Position numbers and translations under genes: made by a program. Positions 29,182-37,042 of a stretch of 64,000 bases of DNA are shown here, piece after piece. The stretch is taken from assembly GCF_006265115.1 (NCBI RefSeq), contig NZ_SMDR01000002.1, positions 495,743-559,742 of the forward strand, written 5' to 3'. The notes beneath the pieces were generated by a model. The model did not search any database and was not told the origin of the DNA. It saw only the letters and a list, made by a program, of their open reading frames with translations. The number at the start of each line of letters is the position of its first letter. Position 1 is the first letter of the stretch. Origin of the DNA: Arenimonas terrae (lineage in GTDB: Bacteria; Pseudomonadota; Gammaproteobacteria; Xanthomonadales; Xanthomonadaceae).

Positions 29182-30162
29182 ATGGCCGCCATCACCCTGA
29201 TCGAAGCGATCACCCAGGCCCTGGCCTGGGAGATGAAACACGACGAGACCGTGATCGTGCTGGGCGAGGACGTGGGCGTGAACGGCGGCGTGTTCCGCGC
29301 CACCGCCGGCCTGCAGCAGCAGTTCGGCGACCAAAGGGTTCTCGACACACCGCTCGATGAAACCACGATCGCGGGCCTCACCGTGGGCCTCGCCTCGCAG
29401 GGCATGAAGCCGGTCGCCGAAGCGCAGTTCGACGGCTTCATGTACCCGATGGTGGACCACATCGTCTGCCACGCCGCCCGCTTCCGCTACCGCACCCGCG
29501 GCCGCCTGACCTGCCCGATGGTGCTGCGCGTGCCCTGGGGTGGCGGCATCCGCGCGCCGGAGCACCATTCCGAAGCCAACGAATCGATCTTCACCAATGT
29601 GCCGGGCCTGCGCGTGGTGATGCCGAGCTCGCCGCAGCGCGCCTACGGCCTGCTGCTGGCCGCGATCCGCGACCCGGATCCGGTGGTCTTCTTCGAGCCC
29701 AAGCGCATCTACCGCCAGTACAAGGAAGAGGTGCCCGACGACGGCGAGGCGCTGCCGCTGGACGTGTGCTTCGTGCTGCGCGACGGCGCCGACGTGACCC
29801 TGGTGACCTGGGGCGCGCAGGTGAAGGAAACCCTGGAGGCCGCGGAAAAGCTCGCCGCCGAGGGCATCAGCGCCGAAGTCATCGACGTCGCCACGCTCAA
29901 GCCGCTGGACTTCGACACCATCCGCGAATCGGTGGCCAAGACCGGCCGCTGCGTGATCGTGCACGAGGCCGCCAAGACCGCCGGCTTCGGCGCCGAGATC
30001 GCCGCCCGCCTGGCCGAGGAATCGATGTACGACCTGCAGGCGCCGGTCGAACGTGTCACCGGCTACGACACCCACATCCCGCTGTTCCGGCTGGAGATGA
30101 AATACCTGCCGAGCGTGGAGAAGATCGTCGCGGCGACCAAGCGCACGCTGGCGGCGAGCTGA
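29182..30162 (+). CDS. pdhB: 2-oxoacid dehydrogenase E1 component, beta subunit
   Basis: The 326-residue beta subunit completes the E1 heterotetramer. The TPP-binding motif area G-E-D-V-G and G-G-V-F-R-A-T-x-G-L near the N-terminus are intact, as are D-T-P-L-D-E and the P-x-x-P-Q-R-A-Y motif; the C-terminal part carries transketolase C-domain segments such as E-V-I-D-V-A-T-L-K-P-L-D. The gene begins one base after the alpha subunit stop. Together with alpha and E2 it would yield acetyl-CoA or a branched acyl-CoA (for example to prime branched-chain fatty acids, common in this family of bacteria); which one is not decided by sequence. Confidence 0.92.
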   Translation: MAAITLIEAITQALAWEMKHDETVIVLGEDVGVNGGVFRATAGLQQQFGDQRVLDTPLDETTIAGLTVGLASQGMKPVAEAQFDGFMYPMVDHIVCHAARFRYRTRGRLTCPMVLRVPWGGGIRAPEHHSEANESIFTNVPGLRVVMPSSPQRAYGLLLAAIRDPDPVVFFEPKRIYRQYKEEVPDDGEALPLDVCFVLRDGADVTLVTWGAQVKETLEAAEKLAAEGISAEVIDVATLKPLDFDTIRESVAKTGRCVIVHEAAKTAGFGAEIAARLAEESMYDLQAPVERVTGYDTHIPLFRLEMKYLPSVEKIVAATKRTLAAS

Positions 30163-30165
30163 GCC

Positions 30166-30501
30166 ATGCGCGCCCGCCTGCGCCGCGACTATCGCCCGCA
30201 GCACCGCGACCCGATCGCGTTCACGGCCGGCGAGCGCCTGGTGCTTGGCACGCGCGACACCGAGTGGCCCGAGTTCCTCTGGGCCACCGACCCGCGCGGC
30301 AAGAGCGGCTGGGTGCACCAGGACCGCCTGGACGGCGACCTCGCCGTCCGCGACTACGACGCCCGCGAGCTGTCCGCCAACGCCGGCGACGTCGTGCGCC
30401 TGCTCGAAGCGGCCGGCGGCTGGTGGTGGGCCGAGAACATCATCGGCGAAACCGGCTGGTTGCCCGACCGCGACCTCGACATCGAACCCGTCATCGAGTG
30501 A
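30166..30501 (+). CDS. Small SH3-like protein inserted in the dehydrogenase operon
   Basis: The 111-residue protein starts three bases after the E1 beta stop and ends four bases before the E2 start, so it is translated within the operon. Its composition is acidic and basic with beta-strand patterning: two repeats of about 50 residues share a W-x-x-x-D/E-x-x-G-x-x-G-W-L/V motif (W-A-T-D-P-R-G-K-S-G-W-V and W-W-A-E-N-I-I-G-E-T-G-W-L), the pattern of SH3-like barrels. There is no signal peptide, so it is cytoplasmic. It may tether or regulate the dehydrogenase complex, which is inference. It could instead be an independent metal or stress protein. Confidence 0.65.
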   Translation: MRARLRRDYRPQHRDPIAFTAGERLVLGTRDTEWPEFLWATDPRGKSGWVHQDRLDGDLAVRDYDARELSANAGDVVRLLEAAGGWWWAENIIGETGWLPDRDLDIEPVIE

Positions 30502-30505
30502 CCCC

Positions 30506-31879
30506 ATGAGCGAAAAGAAACTGTTCCTGCTGCCCGACCTGGGCGAAGGCCTGCCCGACGCCGAGATCGTCGAATGGCTGGTCAAGGTCGGCGACGTGGT
30601 GAAGCTGGACGAGCCGCTGGTTTCGATGGAAACCGCCAAGGCCGTGGTCGAGGTGCCCTCGCCCTTTTCGGGCAAGGTGACGCGCCTGGCCGGGGCGGCG
30701 GGTGATGTGATCGTCACCGGCAGCTGGCTGGCGGAAGTCGAGCTCGATCCGAACCTGCCGCAGCGTGCGGACGCACAGGACACCGGCCATTCGCACGGCC
30801 ACGGCGGCCACAAGGGCGCCGGAAACCCGGTGCCGGACGAGCCCTCGCGCGATGACGGCCACGCGACCACCGTCGTCGCCTCCGACGAGGGCGGCGAAGT
30901 GCGCGCCGGCGAAGGCGCCGCACCCAAACAGGGCGGCGACGCCGGCACCGTGGTCGGCGCGATGCAGAGCTCCGACGCCGTGCGCAGCGAACAGGCGGTC
31001 GCCATCGGCGGCGTCAAGGCGATGCCGGCGGTGCGTGCGCTGGCGAAGAAACTCAAGGTCGACATCGGCCGCGTGCGCCCCAGCGGCGCCGACGGCGTGG
31101 TGACGATGGCCGACGTGAAGAACGCGGCCGCGGCCGGCAGTGCGGCGCCCGTGGCCGCGGCCCCTGCCGCCTATCGTGCGCCGGAACCGGCGGTGGCCCG
31201 CGCACCCTCGCCGCCGCCCGCGCGCGACCCGAACACGAAGTACGACAGCGACGAACCCATCCGCGGCGTGCGCCGCAACATGGTGCGCTCGATGTCGCAG
31301 GCGCATGCCGAAGTCGTGCCGACCACGCTGATGGACGACGCCGACATCCATGCCTGGGCGCCGGGCGAGGACATCATGGCGCGGCTGATCCGCGCCCTCG
31401 CCGCCGCCTCCGCGGTCGAGCCGGCGATGAACGCCTGGTTCAACGCCAAGGAAGGCACGCTGCGCCGGCACTCGCGCGTGCACGTGGGCATCGCCATCGA
31501 TTCGCCGGACGGCCTGTTCGTCGCCAACCTGCGCGACGCCGGCGGCCGCGATCCGCAGGAAGTCCGGCGCGAGCTCAACCGCATCCGCGACGGCGTCAAG
31601 AACCGCAGCCTGCCGCCCGAAGACCTGCGCGACTACACGATGATGCTGTCGAACTTCGGCGTCTTCGCCGGCAAGTACGCCACGCCGGTCGTGGTGCCGC
31701 CCTGCGTCGCCATCATCGGCGCCGGCCGCCTGCACCACGCGGTGGTGCCGGTGCTGGGCGGCCTGGAGACGCACCGGATCATGCCGCTGTCGCTGACCTT
31801 CGACCACCGGGCCGCCACCGGCGGCGAGGCCGCGCGTTTCCTGCGCGCGGTGATGGACGACCTGCAGAAGGCCCGCTGA
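30506..31879 (+). CDS. pdhC: 2-oxoacid dehydrogenase E2 component (dihydrolipoamide acyltransferase)
   Basis: The E2 core transfers the acyl group from lipoamide to CoA. The 457 residues include a single lipoyl domain (~1-85) with the modified lysine K45 in S-M-E-T-A-K-A, a His/Gly-rich linker (D-T-G-H-S-H-G-H-G-G-H-K near 90-101), a peripheral-subunit binding domain (~170-205, M-P-A-V-R-A-L-A-K-K-L-K-V-D), a Pro/Ala-rich hinge, and the catalytic domain (~240-457). The catalytic motif reads D-H-R-A-A-T-G (H434), where most E2 enzymes have H-x-x-x-D-G; here Thr438 replaces the Asp. The ATG at 30506 is chosen because it is 4 nt after the SH3-like gene. No E3 gene is nearby; one elsewhere must serve. 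Confidence 0.9.
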   Translation: MSEKKLFLLPDLGEGLPDAEIVEWLVKVGDVVKLDEPLVSMETAKAVVEVPSPFSGKVTRLAGAAGDVIVTGSWLAEVELDPNLPQRADAQDTGHSHGHGGHKGAGNPVPDEPSRDDGHATTVVASDEGGEVRAGEGAAPKQGGDAGTVVGAMQSSDAVRSEQAVAIGGVKAMPAVRALAKKLKVDIGRVRPSGADGVVTMADVKNAAAAGSAAPVAAAPAAYRAPEPAVARAPSPPPARDPNTKYDSDEPIRGVRRNMVRSMSQAHAEVVPTTLMDDADIHAWAPGEDIMARLIRALAAASAVEPAMNAWFNAKEGTLRRHSRVHVGIAIDSPDGLFVANLRDAGGRDPQEVRRELNRIRDGVKNRSLPPEDLRDYTMMLSNFGVFAGKYATPVVVPPCVAIIGAGRLHHAVVPVLGGLETHRIMPLSLTFDHRAATGGEAARFLRAVMDDLQKAR

Positions 31880-31880
31880 G

Positions 31881-32270
31881 ATGGCACACCGCAGCCGGCT
31901 GGCCGGTTTCATCATCGACTGCGAGGGCGGCTCGCTGGGCGCCGCGGCCGACTTCTGGAGCCAGGCCCTGGGCCTGCCGGTGACCGACCCGGACGAAGGT
32001 GGCGAAGACAAGTACGCCTGCCTGGACGGCAGCGCGCTCGGCCTGCACATCGAGGTGCAGAAGGTGCAGCATCCGTCGCGGGTGCACCTGGACATCGAAA
32101 GCGACGACATCGAGGCCGAGGCCGCGCGCCTGGTCGCCCTGGGCGCGAAGGAAGTATCGCGGCCCCGCGACGGCCGCTGGATCGTGCTCGAGGCGCCCAC
32201 CGGCCACCGCTTCTGCGTGGTGCGCGCCCGCAGCCGCCTGCACCGCAACAACGCCAACGTGCACCCCTGA
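31881..32270 (+). CDS. VOC (glyoxalase-like) superfamily protein
   Basis: The 129-residue protein has the vicinal-oxygen-chelate layout, with A-D-F-W-S-Q-A-L-G-L-P-V (~24-35) and the H-L-D-I-E-S-D-D-I-E-A-E-A-x-R-L-x-A-L-G-A segment. Its end E-A-P-T-G-H-R-F-C-V-V carries the typical metal-facing glutamate. This matches the Glyoxalase_6 group (PF18029), which includes many enzymes of unknown substrate. It starts one base after the E2 stop, so it is the last gene of the operon, ending at the inverted repeat. Confidence 0.75.
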   Translation: MAHRSRLAGFIIDCEGGSLGAAADFWSQALGLPVTDPDEGGEDKYACLDGSALGLHIEVQKVQHPSRVHLDIESDDIEAEAARLVALGAKEVSRPRDGRWIVLEAPTGHRFCVVRARSRLHRNNANVHP

Positions 32271-32332
32271 AATCCGGGGTCAGAGTGCGTTTATCCTGAG
32301 CCGCAAGATAAACACACTCTGACCCCGGATTT
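32270..32332. repeat. Palindromic repeat with 26-bp arms
   Basis: The left arm (32270-32295) and right arm (32307-32332) are inverted copies of a 26-base sequence with one mismatch, around an 11-base loop. The core CCGGGGTCAGAGTG resembles repeats in xanthomonads that often accompany RAYT (Y1) transposases, but no such transposase is in the window. It lies exactly between the stop codons of the convergent VOC and GGDEF genes (the right arm ends one base before the latter's stop) and would also serve as a bidirectional terminator. Confidence 0.85.
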
Positions 32333-33415
32333 TCAGTCTTCGACGACTTCGATGCGGTCGCGGCCGCGGCGCTTGGCCAGGTAGAGGGCCTGGTCGGCGG
32401 CGCGGAACACGGCCTCCGGTTCGTCGCGGCCTGCCTGGCCCATCGCCAGGCCTGCAGATACCGTCACGCGCGCCGGCAGGCCGGGCTGTTCGGCGACTTC
32501 GCGGCGGATGCGTTCGATCACCGTGCGCGCACCGGTGGCCGGCGTCGCCGGCATCATCACCAGGAACTCTTCGCCGCCGTAACGCACGGCGATGTCGCCG
32601 CCGCGCACGTTGCGGCGGATGGCGCCAGCCACTGCCTGGATCACCGAGTCGCCGGTGGCGTGGCCGAAGCTGTCGTTGATGCGCTTGAAGTGGTCGATGT
32701 CGAGCACGGCCACGCAGAACGGTCCGCTGCCGGACCAGCCTGACTGCGCGCTGGCCGAGGCGCGCTGCATGCCGGCCCGGTTGAGCAGGCCCGTCAGGGG
32801 GTCCTGGCTGGCCTGCTGCGACAGCTCGGAGTTGTGGGCCTCGAGCTCGCGCTGATGCCGGATCAGGTCCTGGGTCACCAGCTCGCGTTCCGCCAGCTGG
32901 CGCTGGAAGTCGAGCTGGGCGCGGCGCGTTTCCAGCAGCTGCACGACGATGCGCGCCAGGCTGCCGAGCGCCGCCACCTGGCCGGCGTCGATCTGGCGCG
33001 GCACCCGGTCGATGACGCAGACGGTGCCGAGCGCGTGGCCGTCGGGCGTCACCATCGGCGCACCGGCGTAGAAGCGCAGGTGGTCGGGCCCGGTGACCTG
33101 AGGGTAATTGCGGAACAGCGGATGCACCGAGGCGTCGTTGACCACGGTCACTTCGCCGGGCCGGCGGATCGCCTGGTCGCAGAAGGCGATTTCGCGCGGG
33201 GTTTCCTCGCCCTCGATGCCGAGGCTGGCCTTGAACCATTGGCGCGATTCCTCGATGAAGGTCACCACCGCCTGCGGCGTGCCGCAGACGGCGCTGGCGA
33301 TCTTCACCACATCGTCGTAAACCGGCTCCGGCAGGCTGTCGAGGATGCGGTAGCGCCGCAGCGCCGCCAGGCGCCTGGCTTCGTCCTGCGCTTGCCCGAT
33401 GCTGCGTTCCGCCAT
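32333..33415 (-). CDS. GAF-GGDEF diguanylate cyclase
   Basis: The 360-residue protein has an N-terminal GAF domain (~25-165), a short coiled linker (~170-200) and a GGDEF domain (~205-358). The active site is R-Y-G-G-E-E-F with G-G-E-E-F at 280-284, and the inhibitory R-x-x-D site (R271-D274) is intact five residues upstream. It should make c-di-GMP from two GTP with product inhibition. GAF domains of this kind sense small molecules or light, but no chromophore cysteine is obvious. No transmembrane helix or signal peptide is present. It is a single gene facing the palindrome. Confidence 0.9.
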   Translation of the reverse strand: MAERSIGQAQDEARRLAALRRYRILDSLPEPVYDDVVKIASAVCGTPQAVVTFIEESRQWFKASLGIEGEETPREIAFCDQAIRRPGEVTVVNDASVHPLFRNYPQVTGPDHLRFYAGAPMVTPDGHALGTVCVIDRVPRQIDAGQVAALGSLARIVVQLLETRRAQLDFQRQLAERELVTQDLIRHQRELEAHNSELSQQASQDPLTGLLNRAGMQRASASAQSGWSGSGPFCVAVLDIDHFKRINDSFGHATGDSVIQAVAGAIRRNVRGGDIAVRYGGEEFLVMMPATPATGARTVIERIRREVAEQPGLPARVTVSAGLAMGQAGRDEPEAVFRAADQALYLAKRRGRDRIEVVED

Positions 33416-33491
33416 GGCTCCTCCGCGTCCGGCCCGGATGAAAGTCTGGTGAGGCCGATGTCAACGCGGCGCGAACCGCCGGTGCCTCACC

Positions 33492-34808
33492 CTAGTCCGC
33501 GAACGCGGCCAGAGCGGCGGCGATCTCCTCGACGGTGGCGTCCTGGATCCGTGCGCCGAGCGCGTCCTCGCCCAGGTGCAGCAGGCCGCCCGCCGCCTCG
33601 CGCAGCCCGGCCCCGGCATCGGCCTTGAGGCGCGCGATCGCCTGGCCGGCGTCTCGCGGCGACGCGTGGCCCACGCTCTGCAGCAGCTCGCGTCCGTCGG
33701 CGGCGACCAGCTTGAAGTAGAACCGGCCGTCGGCCTCGCGGTACTGCTTGAAGCTCGGCGCCGCTGCCTTGGCCTTGCCGGCGGACTTCGTGGCCGCCTG
33801 CTCGCGCAGGTCGCGCAGGCCCACCGCATGGCGCAGCGCGCCCAGCAGCGGCGTCGCCAGCTTGCGGGCCTTCAGCGCGCCCTCGCGCAGCACCGCCTCG
33901 ATCTCGACGGGCTTGGCGATCAGCGCCTCGTACTTCTCGCGCATCGGCGCCACTTCGGCGTCGATGCGTTCGAACAGCTGCTGCTTGGCCTCGCCCCAGC
34001 CGATGCCGCCCGCGAAGGCTTCGGCGAAGGCCGCGGTCTGTTCCGGCGTCGCGAAGGCCTGGTAGAGCTGGAACAGGGCCGAACCTTCGGTGTCCTTGGG
34101 CTCGCCGGGCGCGCGCGAGTCGGTGACGATGCCGGCGATGAGCTTCTTGAGCTCGTTGCGCGGCGCGAACAACGGGATGGTGTTGTCGTAGCTCTTGCTC
34201 ATCTTGCGGCCGTCGAGGCCGGGCAGGGTCGCCACGTTGTCCTCGATCGCCGCTTCCGGCAGCACGAAGTGCTCGCCGTAGAGATGGTTGAAGCGCGCGC
34301 CGAAATCGCGCGCCATCTCGATGTGCTGGATCTGGTCGCGACCGACCGGCACCGAATGCGCCTTGAACAGCAGGATGTCGGCGGCCATCAGCACCGGGTA
34401 CATGAACAGGCCGGCGGTGACGCCGGCATCGTCGTCCTCGCCGGCTTCGCGGTTCTTGTCCACCGCGGCCTTGTAGGCATGCGCGCGGTTGAGCAGGCCC
34501 TTGCCGGCCACGCAGGTCAGCAGCCAGGTCAGCTCCGGGATCTCGGGGATGTCGGACTGGCGGTAGAACCACACCTTTTCCGGCTCCAGGCCGCAGGCCA
34601 GCCAGCTGGCCGCGATCTCCAGGGTCGAGCGCTGCACGCGGGCCGGATCGTGGCTCTTGATCAGGGCGTGGTAGTCGGCCAGGAAATAGAAGCTCTCGAC
34701 CCCGGGCTGGCGGCTGGCGGCGATCGCCGGCCGGATGGCGCCGGCGTAGTTGCCGAGGTGCGGGGTGCCGGACGTGGTGATGCCGGTCAGGACGCGGGTG
34801 GCGGGCAT
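33492..34808 (-). CDS. trpS: Tryptophanyl-tRNA synthetase with C-terminal extension
   Basis: TrpS charges tRNA-Trp. The class I motifs are seen as P-H-L-G-N (residues ~16-20) and the K-M-S-K-S loop in G-R-K-M-S-K-S-Y-D-N. Length is 438, about 100 residues more than the short TrpS of E. coli. The extension (~345-438) begins with a K/A-rich linker and contains F-Y-F-K-L-V-A-A-D-G-R-E-L-L, a segment reminiscent of the small YegP/DUF1508 fold. Pseudomonas and Xanthomonas TrpS proteins have similar extensions, so this is a lineage feature. Function of the tail is unknown; tRNA contact is a plausible guess. Confidence 0.92.
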   Translation of the reverse strand: MPATRVLTGITTSGTPHLGNYAGAIRPAIAASRQPGVESFYFLADYHALIKSHDPARVQRSTLEIAASWLACGLEPEKVWFYRQSDIPEIPELTWLLTCVAGKGLLNRAHAYKAAVDKNREAGEDDDAGVTAGLFMYPVLMAADILLFKAHSVPVGRDQIQHIEMARDFGARFNHLYGEHFVLPEAAIEDNVATLPGLDGRKMSKSYDNTIPLFAPRNELKKLIAGIVTDSRAPGEPKDTEGSALFQLYQAFATPEQTAAFAEAFAGGIGWGEAKQQLFERIDAEVAPMREKYEALIAKPVEIEAVLREGALKARKLATPLLGALRHAVGLRDLREQAATKSAGKAKAAAPSFKQYREADGRFYFKLVAADGRELLQSVGHASPRDAGQAIARLKADAGAGLREAAGGLLHLGEDALGARIQDATVEEIAAALAAFAD

Positions 34809-34976
34809 GGAGGGACCTGCTGGGGAATCCCGGCCATTTTAGACGGGTATCGCCTGCAACACGCCGGCGGAAGGACACCGCCGCACTGAACGGGCACTGC
34901 GGCGGGGTCGGCGGGCTAACCCCGATTCTGGCGTCCGGGCGTTTCCATTCCTGCCCACCCCTTCCGGAGCCCCGCC

Positions 34977-35804
34977 ATGAACCGCCTGATCGCCGCCCTG
35001 TCCGCCCTGCTGGTGCTGGCCGGCCTGCCCGGCTGCGCCAATGCCCAGACCCTGGTCGACCTGCAGGTGCTCGACCTGGACCGCTACGAAACCCTGCCCC
35101 GCCATCCGCACCGCGGCCGCGACTACATCGAGGGCCGGCCCGGCCACCGCTACGCCGTGGTGTTGCAGAACCTCACCGGCGAGCGCGTGCTGGCCGTGGT
35201 CTCGGTGGACGGCGTCAACGCCATCAGCGGCCAGACCGCGGGCAGCCAGCAGAGCGGCTACGTGCTCGAGCCCTGGCAACGTCTGGAGGTGCGCGGCTGG
35301 CGCAAGAACCTGTCCGAAATCGCCGAGTTCCATTTCACCTCGCTGGGCGACAGCTACGCGGCGCGGACCGGCCGCCCCGACAACGTCGGCGTGATCGGCG
35401 TGGCCGCGTTCCGCGAGCGGCGCCCGGTGCACGTGCCGCACTACTCGTCGCGCGACGACGGGTACGCGCCGCCGTATCCGGCCGCGCCCCCGGCACCCGT
35501 AGCCGAAGCCCAGTCCGCGCGCGGCGCCTCCAGCGCCGATGCCGCGGCGCCGGCCATGAAGTCCGAAGCCCGCGAATCCGGCCTGGCCGCGCGCCAGCAG
35601 CTGGGCACCGGCCACGGCGAGCGCCGCTGGGATGCCGCCAGCGTCACCCGTTTCGAACGCGAGAGTGCGCGCCCCAACCAGGTGCTGAGCGTGTTCTACG
35701 ACTCCACCGAAGCCCTGGTCGCGCGCGGCGTGCTGCCCTGGCGCCGTCGGCACGGCTGGGATTCGCCGGAAGCCTTCCCGATCGGCTTCGCGCCGGATCC
35801 GTAA
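34977..35804 (+). CDS. Secreted hypothetical protein
   Basis: The 275-residue protein starts with a signal peptide (A-A-L-S-A-L-L-V-L-A-G-L-P-G, then C-A-N-A-Q); a lipobox-like G-C is present at ~20-21 but is followed by A-N-A, so Sec/SPI cleavage after A-N-A at ~24 is also possible. The first ~110 residues form a beta-rich region with R-H-P-H-R-G-R-D-Y and a run G-R-P-G-H-R-Y-A-V-V-L-Q-N-L-T. A central Pro/Ala-rich linker (~155-190) precedes a conserved-looking C-terminus with G-T-G-H-G-E and F-x-R-x-S-A-R-P-N-Q. I do not recognise the family. It has no clear operon partners; a hairpin follows it. Confidence 0.7.
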   Translation: MNRLIAALSALLVLAGLPGCANAQTLVDLQVLDLDRYETLPRHPHRGRDYIEGRPGHRYAVVLQNLTGERVLAVVSVDGVNAISGQTAGSQQSGYVLEPWQRLEVRGWRKNLSEIAEFHFTSLGDSYAARTGRPDNVGVIGVAAFRERRPVHVPHYSSRDDGYAPPYPAAPPAPVAEAQSARGASSADAAAPAMKSEARESGLAARQQLGTGHGERRWDAASVTRFERESARPNQVLSVFYDSTEALVARGVLPWRRRHGWDSPEAFPIGFAPDP

Positions 35805-35825
35805 CGCCGTACGCCGGAAAAGCGA

Positions 35826-35851
35826 AAGGCCGGGCGTCTCCGCCCGGCCTT
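35826..35851. terminator. Bidirectional terminator hairpin
   Basis: AAGGCCGGGCG, loop TCTC, CGCCCGGCCTT is a perfect 11-bp stem between convergent genes (the secreted hypothetical on plus, entericidin on minus). It has modest A/T on each side and can serve both strands. Confidence 0.75.
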
Positions 35852-35872
35852 CCGCACATCGGATCGCCTGGA

Positions 35873-36013
35873 TCAGTTCTTGGCGTCGTCGGCCGCTTCC
35901 TCGAGCTCGCCGCCGGCCTTCTTCACGTCCTGGCCGAAGCCCTTGACGGTGTTGCAGCCGGACAGCGCGAACGCGGCCAGCAGGGCGATGAGGATCAGTC
36001 GGGTACGGGTCAT
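35873..36013 (-). CDS. ecnB: Entericidin-like small lipoprotein
   Basis: The 46-residue protein has a lipobox L-S-G-C with Cys20 after a hydrophobic stretch, and a mature region N-T-V-x-G-F-G-x-D-V-x-x-x-G, exactly the EcnA/EcnB pattern. In E. coli these are bacteriolytic lipoproteins of a toxin-antidote pair; only one is present here. The ATG at 36013 gives the expected length and is preceded by AAGGAG. Confidence 0.9.
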   Translation of the reverse strand: MTRTRLILIALLAAFALSGCNTVKGFGQDVKKAGGELEEAADDAKN

Positions 36014-36124
36014 GGCGAACTCCTTGAGTCGTGGGGACGGCACGAGTCTAACGCCCGGCCGACCCCTGTCAACGCAGCCCGGCCCGGGCTTCATCGCCAC
36101 TTCACGCTGGCCGGAGACCGGCGC

Positions 36125-37042
36125 TCAATCGCGCATCAGCGTGGACTTGCCGAACAGGCTCTCGACCAGGTCCACGGCCAGCTGACCGGTGCGATTGTGC
36201 TCGTCGAAGGCCGGGTTGAGCTCGACGATGTCGATCGAACCCACCCGCCCCGTGTCGGCGATCATCTCCATCACCAGCTGCGCTTCGCGGTAGTTCGGGC
36301 CGCCGGGCACCGTGGTGCCGACGCCGGGCGCGATCGCCGGGTCGAGGAAGTCGACATCGAAGCTGACGTGCACGTGGGTGTCGGCGTCCACGCCTTCCAG
36401 CGCCTCCTCCATCGCCCGCTTCATGCCGATCTCGTCGATGTAGCGCATGTCGTAGATGTCGAGGCCGTACTCCTTGACCAGTCGCTTTTCGCCCTGGTCC
36501 ACCGAGCGGATGCCGATCTGGCGGATGTCGGCGGGCTGGATCGCCGGTGCGCTGCCGCCCAGGTGGGTCAGCGGCTGCGGACCCAGGCCGCAGAGGCAGG
36601 CCACCGGCATGCCATGCACATTGCCCGAGGGCGTGACGTCGCTGGTGTTGAAGTCGGCGTGGGCGTCGAGCCAGAGGATGCGCAACTTCTTGCCGGCCTC
36701 GCGGCAGTGGCGCGCGACCGCGGTGATGCTGCCCACGCCCAGGCAATGGTCGCCGCCGAGCAGGATCGGCAGCCGGCCCTGGCGCAGCTGGCCGTACACG
36801 GCGTCCATCACGGCGCGGTTCCAGGCCACGACTTCGGCCAGGTGCCGGTAGCCCTCGGTCGGCGGCTGCCAGGGATTGACCGGGCCGACCAGGTTGCCCG
36901 CGTCGATCACCTGCAGGCCGCGCTCGCGCAGGGCCTCGGCCAGGCCGGCGACGCGCAGGGCCTCGGGGCCCATCGAGGCGCCGCGGTGGCCGGCACCGAT
37001 GTCGGTCGGCGCACCGATCAGGGCGATGGTGGCGGCGCTCAT
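36125..37042 (-). CDS. rocF: Arginase
   Basis: This manganese enzyme hydrolyses arginine to ornithine and urea. At 305 residues it has all metal motifs: G-G-D-H-C-L-G, D-A-H-A-D-F-N-T and S-F-D-V-D-F-L-D-P. It is a genuine arginase rather than agmatinase by its overall sequence. Start ATG at 37042 overlaps the rhodanese stop (ATGA), so the two are translationally coupled, which is unusual for arginase. No urease or other arginine genes are adjacent, apart from an arginine-deiminase-like gene 18 kb away. Confidence 0.93.
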   Translation of the reverse strand: MSAATIALIGAPTDIGAGHRGASMGPEALRVAGLAEALRERGLQVIDAGNLVGPVNPWQPPTEGYRHLAEVVAWNRAVMDAVYGQLRQGRLPILLGGDHCLGVGSITAVARHCREAGKKLRILWLDAHADFNTSDVTPSGNVHGMPVACLCGLGPQPLTHLGGSAPAIQPADIRQIGIRSVDQGEKRLVKEYGLDIYDMRYIDEIGMKRAMEEALEGVDADTHVHVSFDVDFLDPAIAPGVGTTVPGGPNYREAQLVMEMIADTGRVGSIDIVELNPAFDEHNRTGQLAVDLVESLFGKSTLMRD

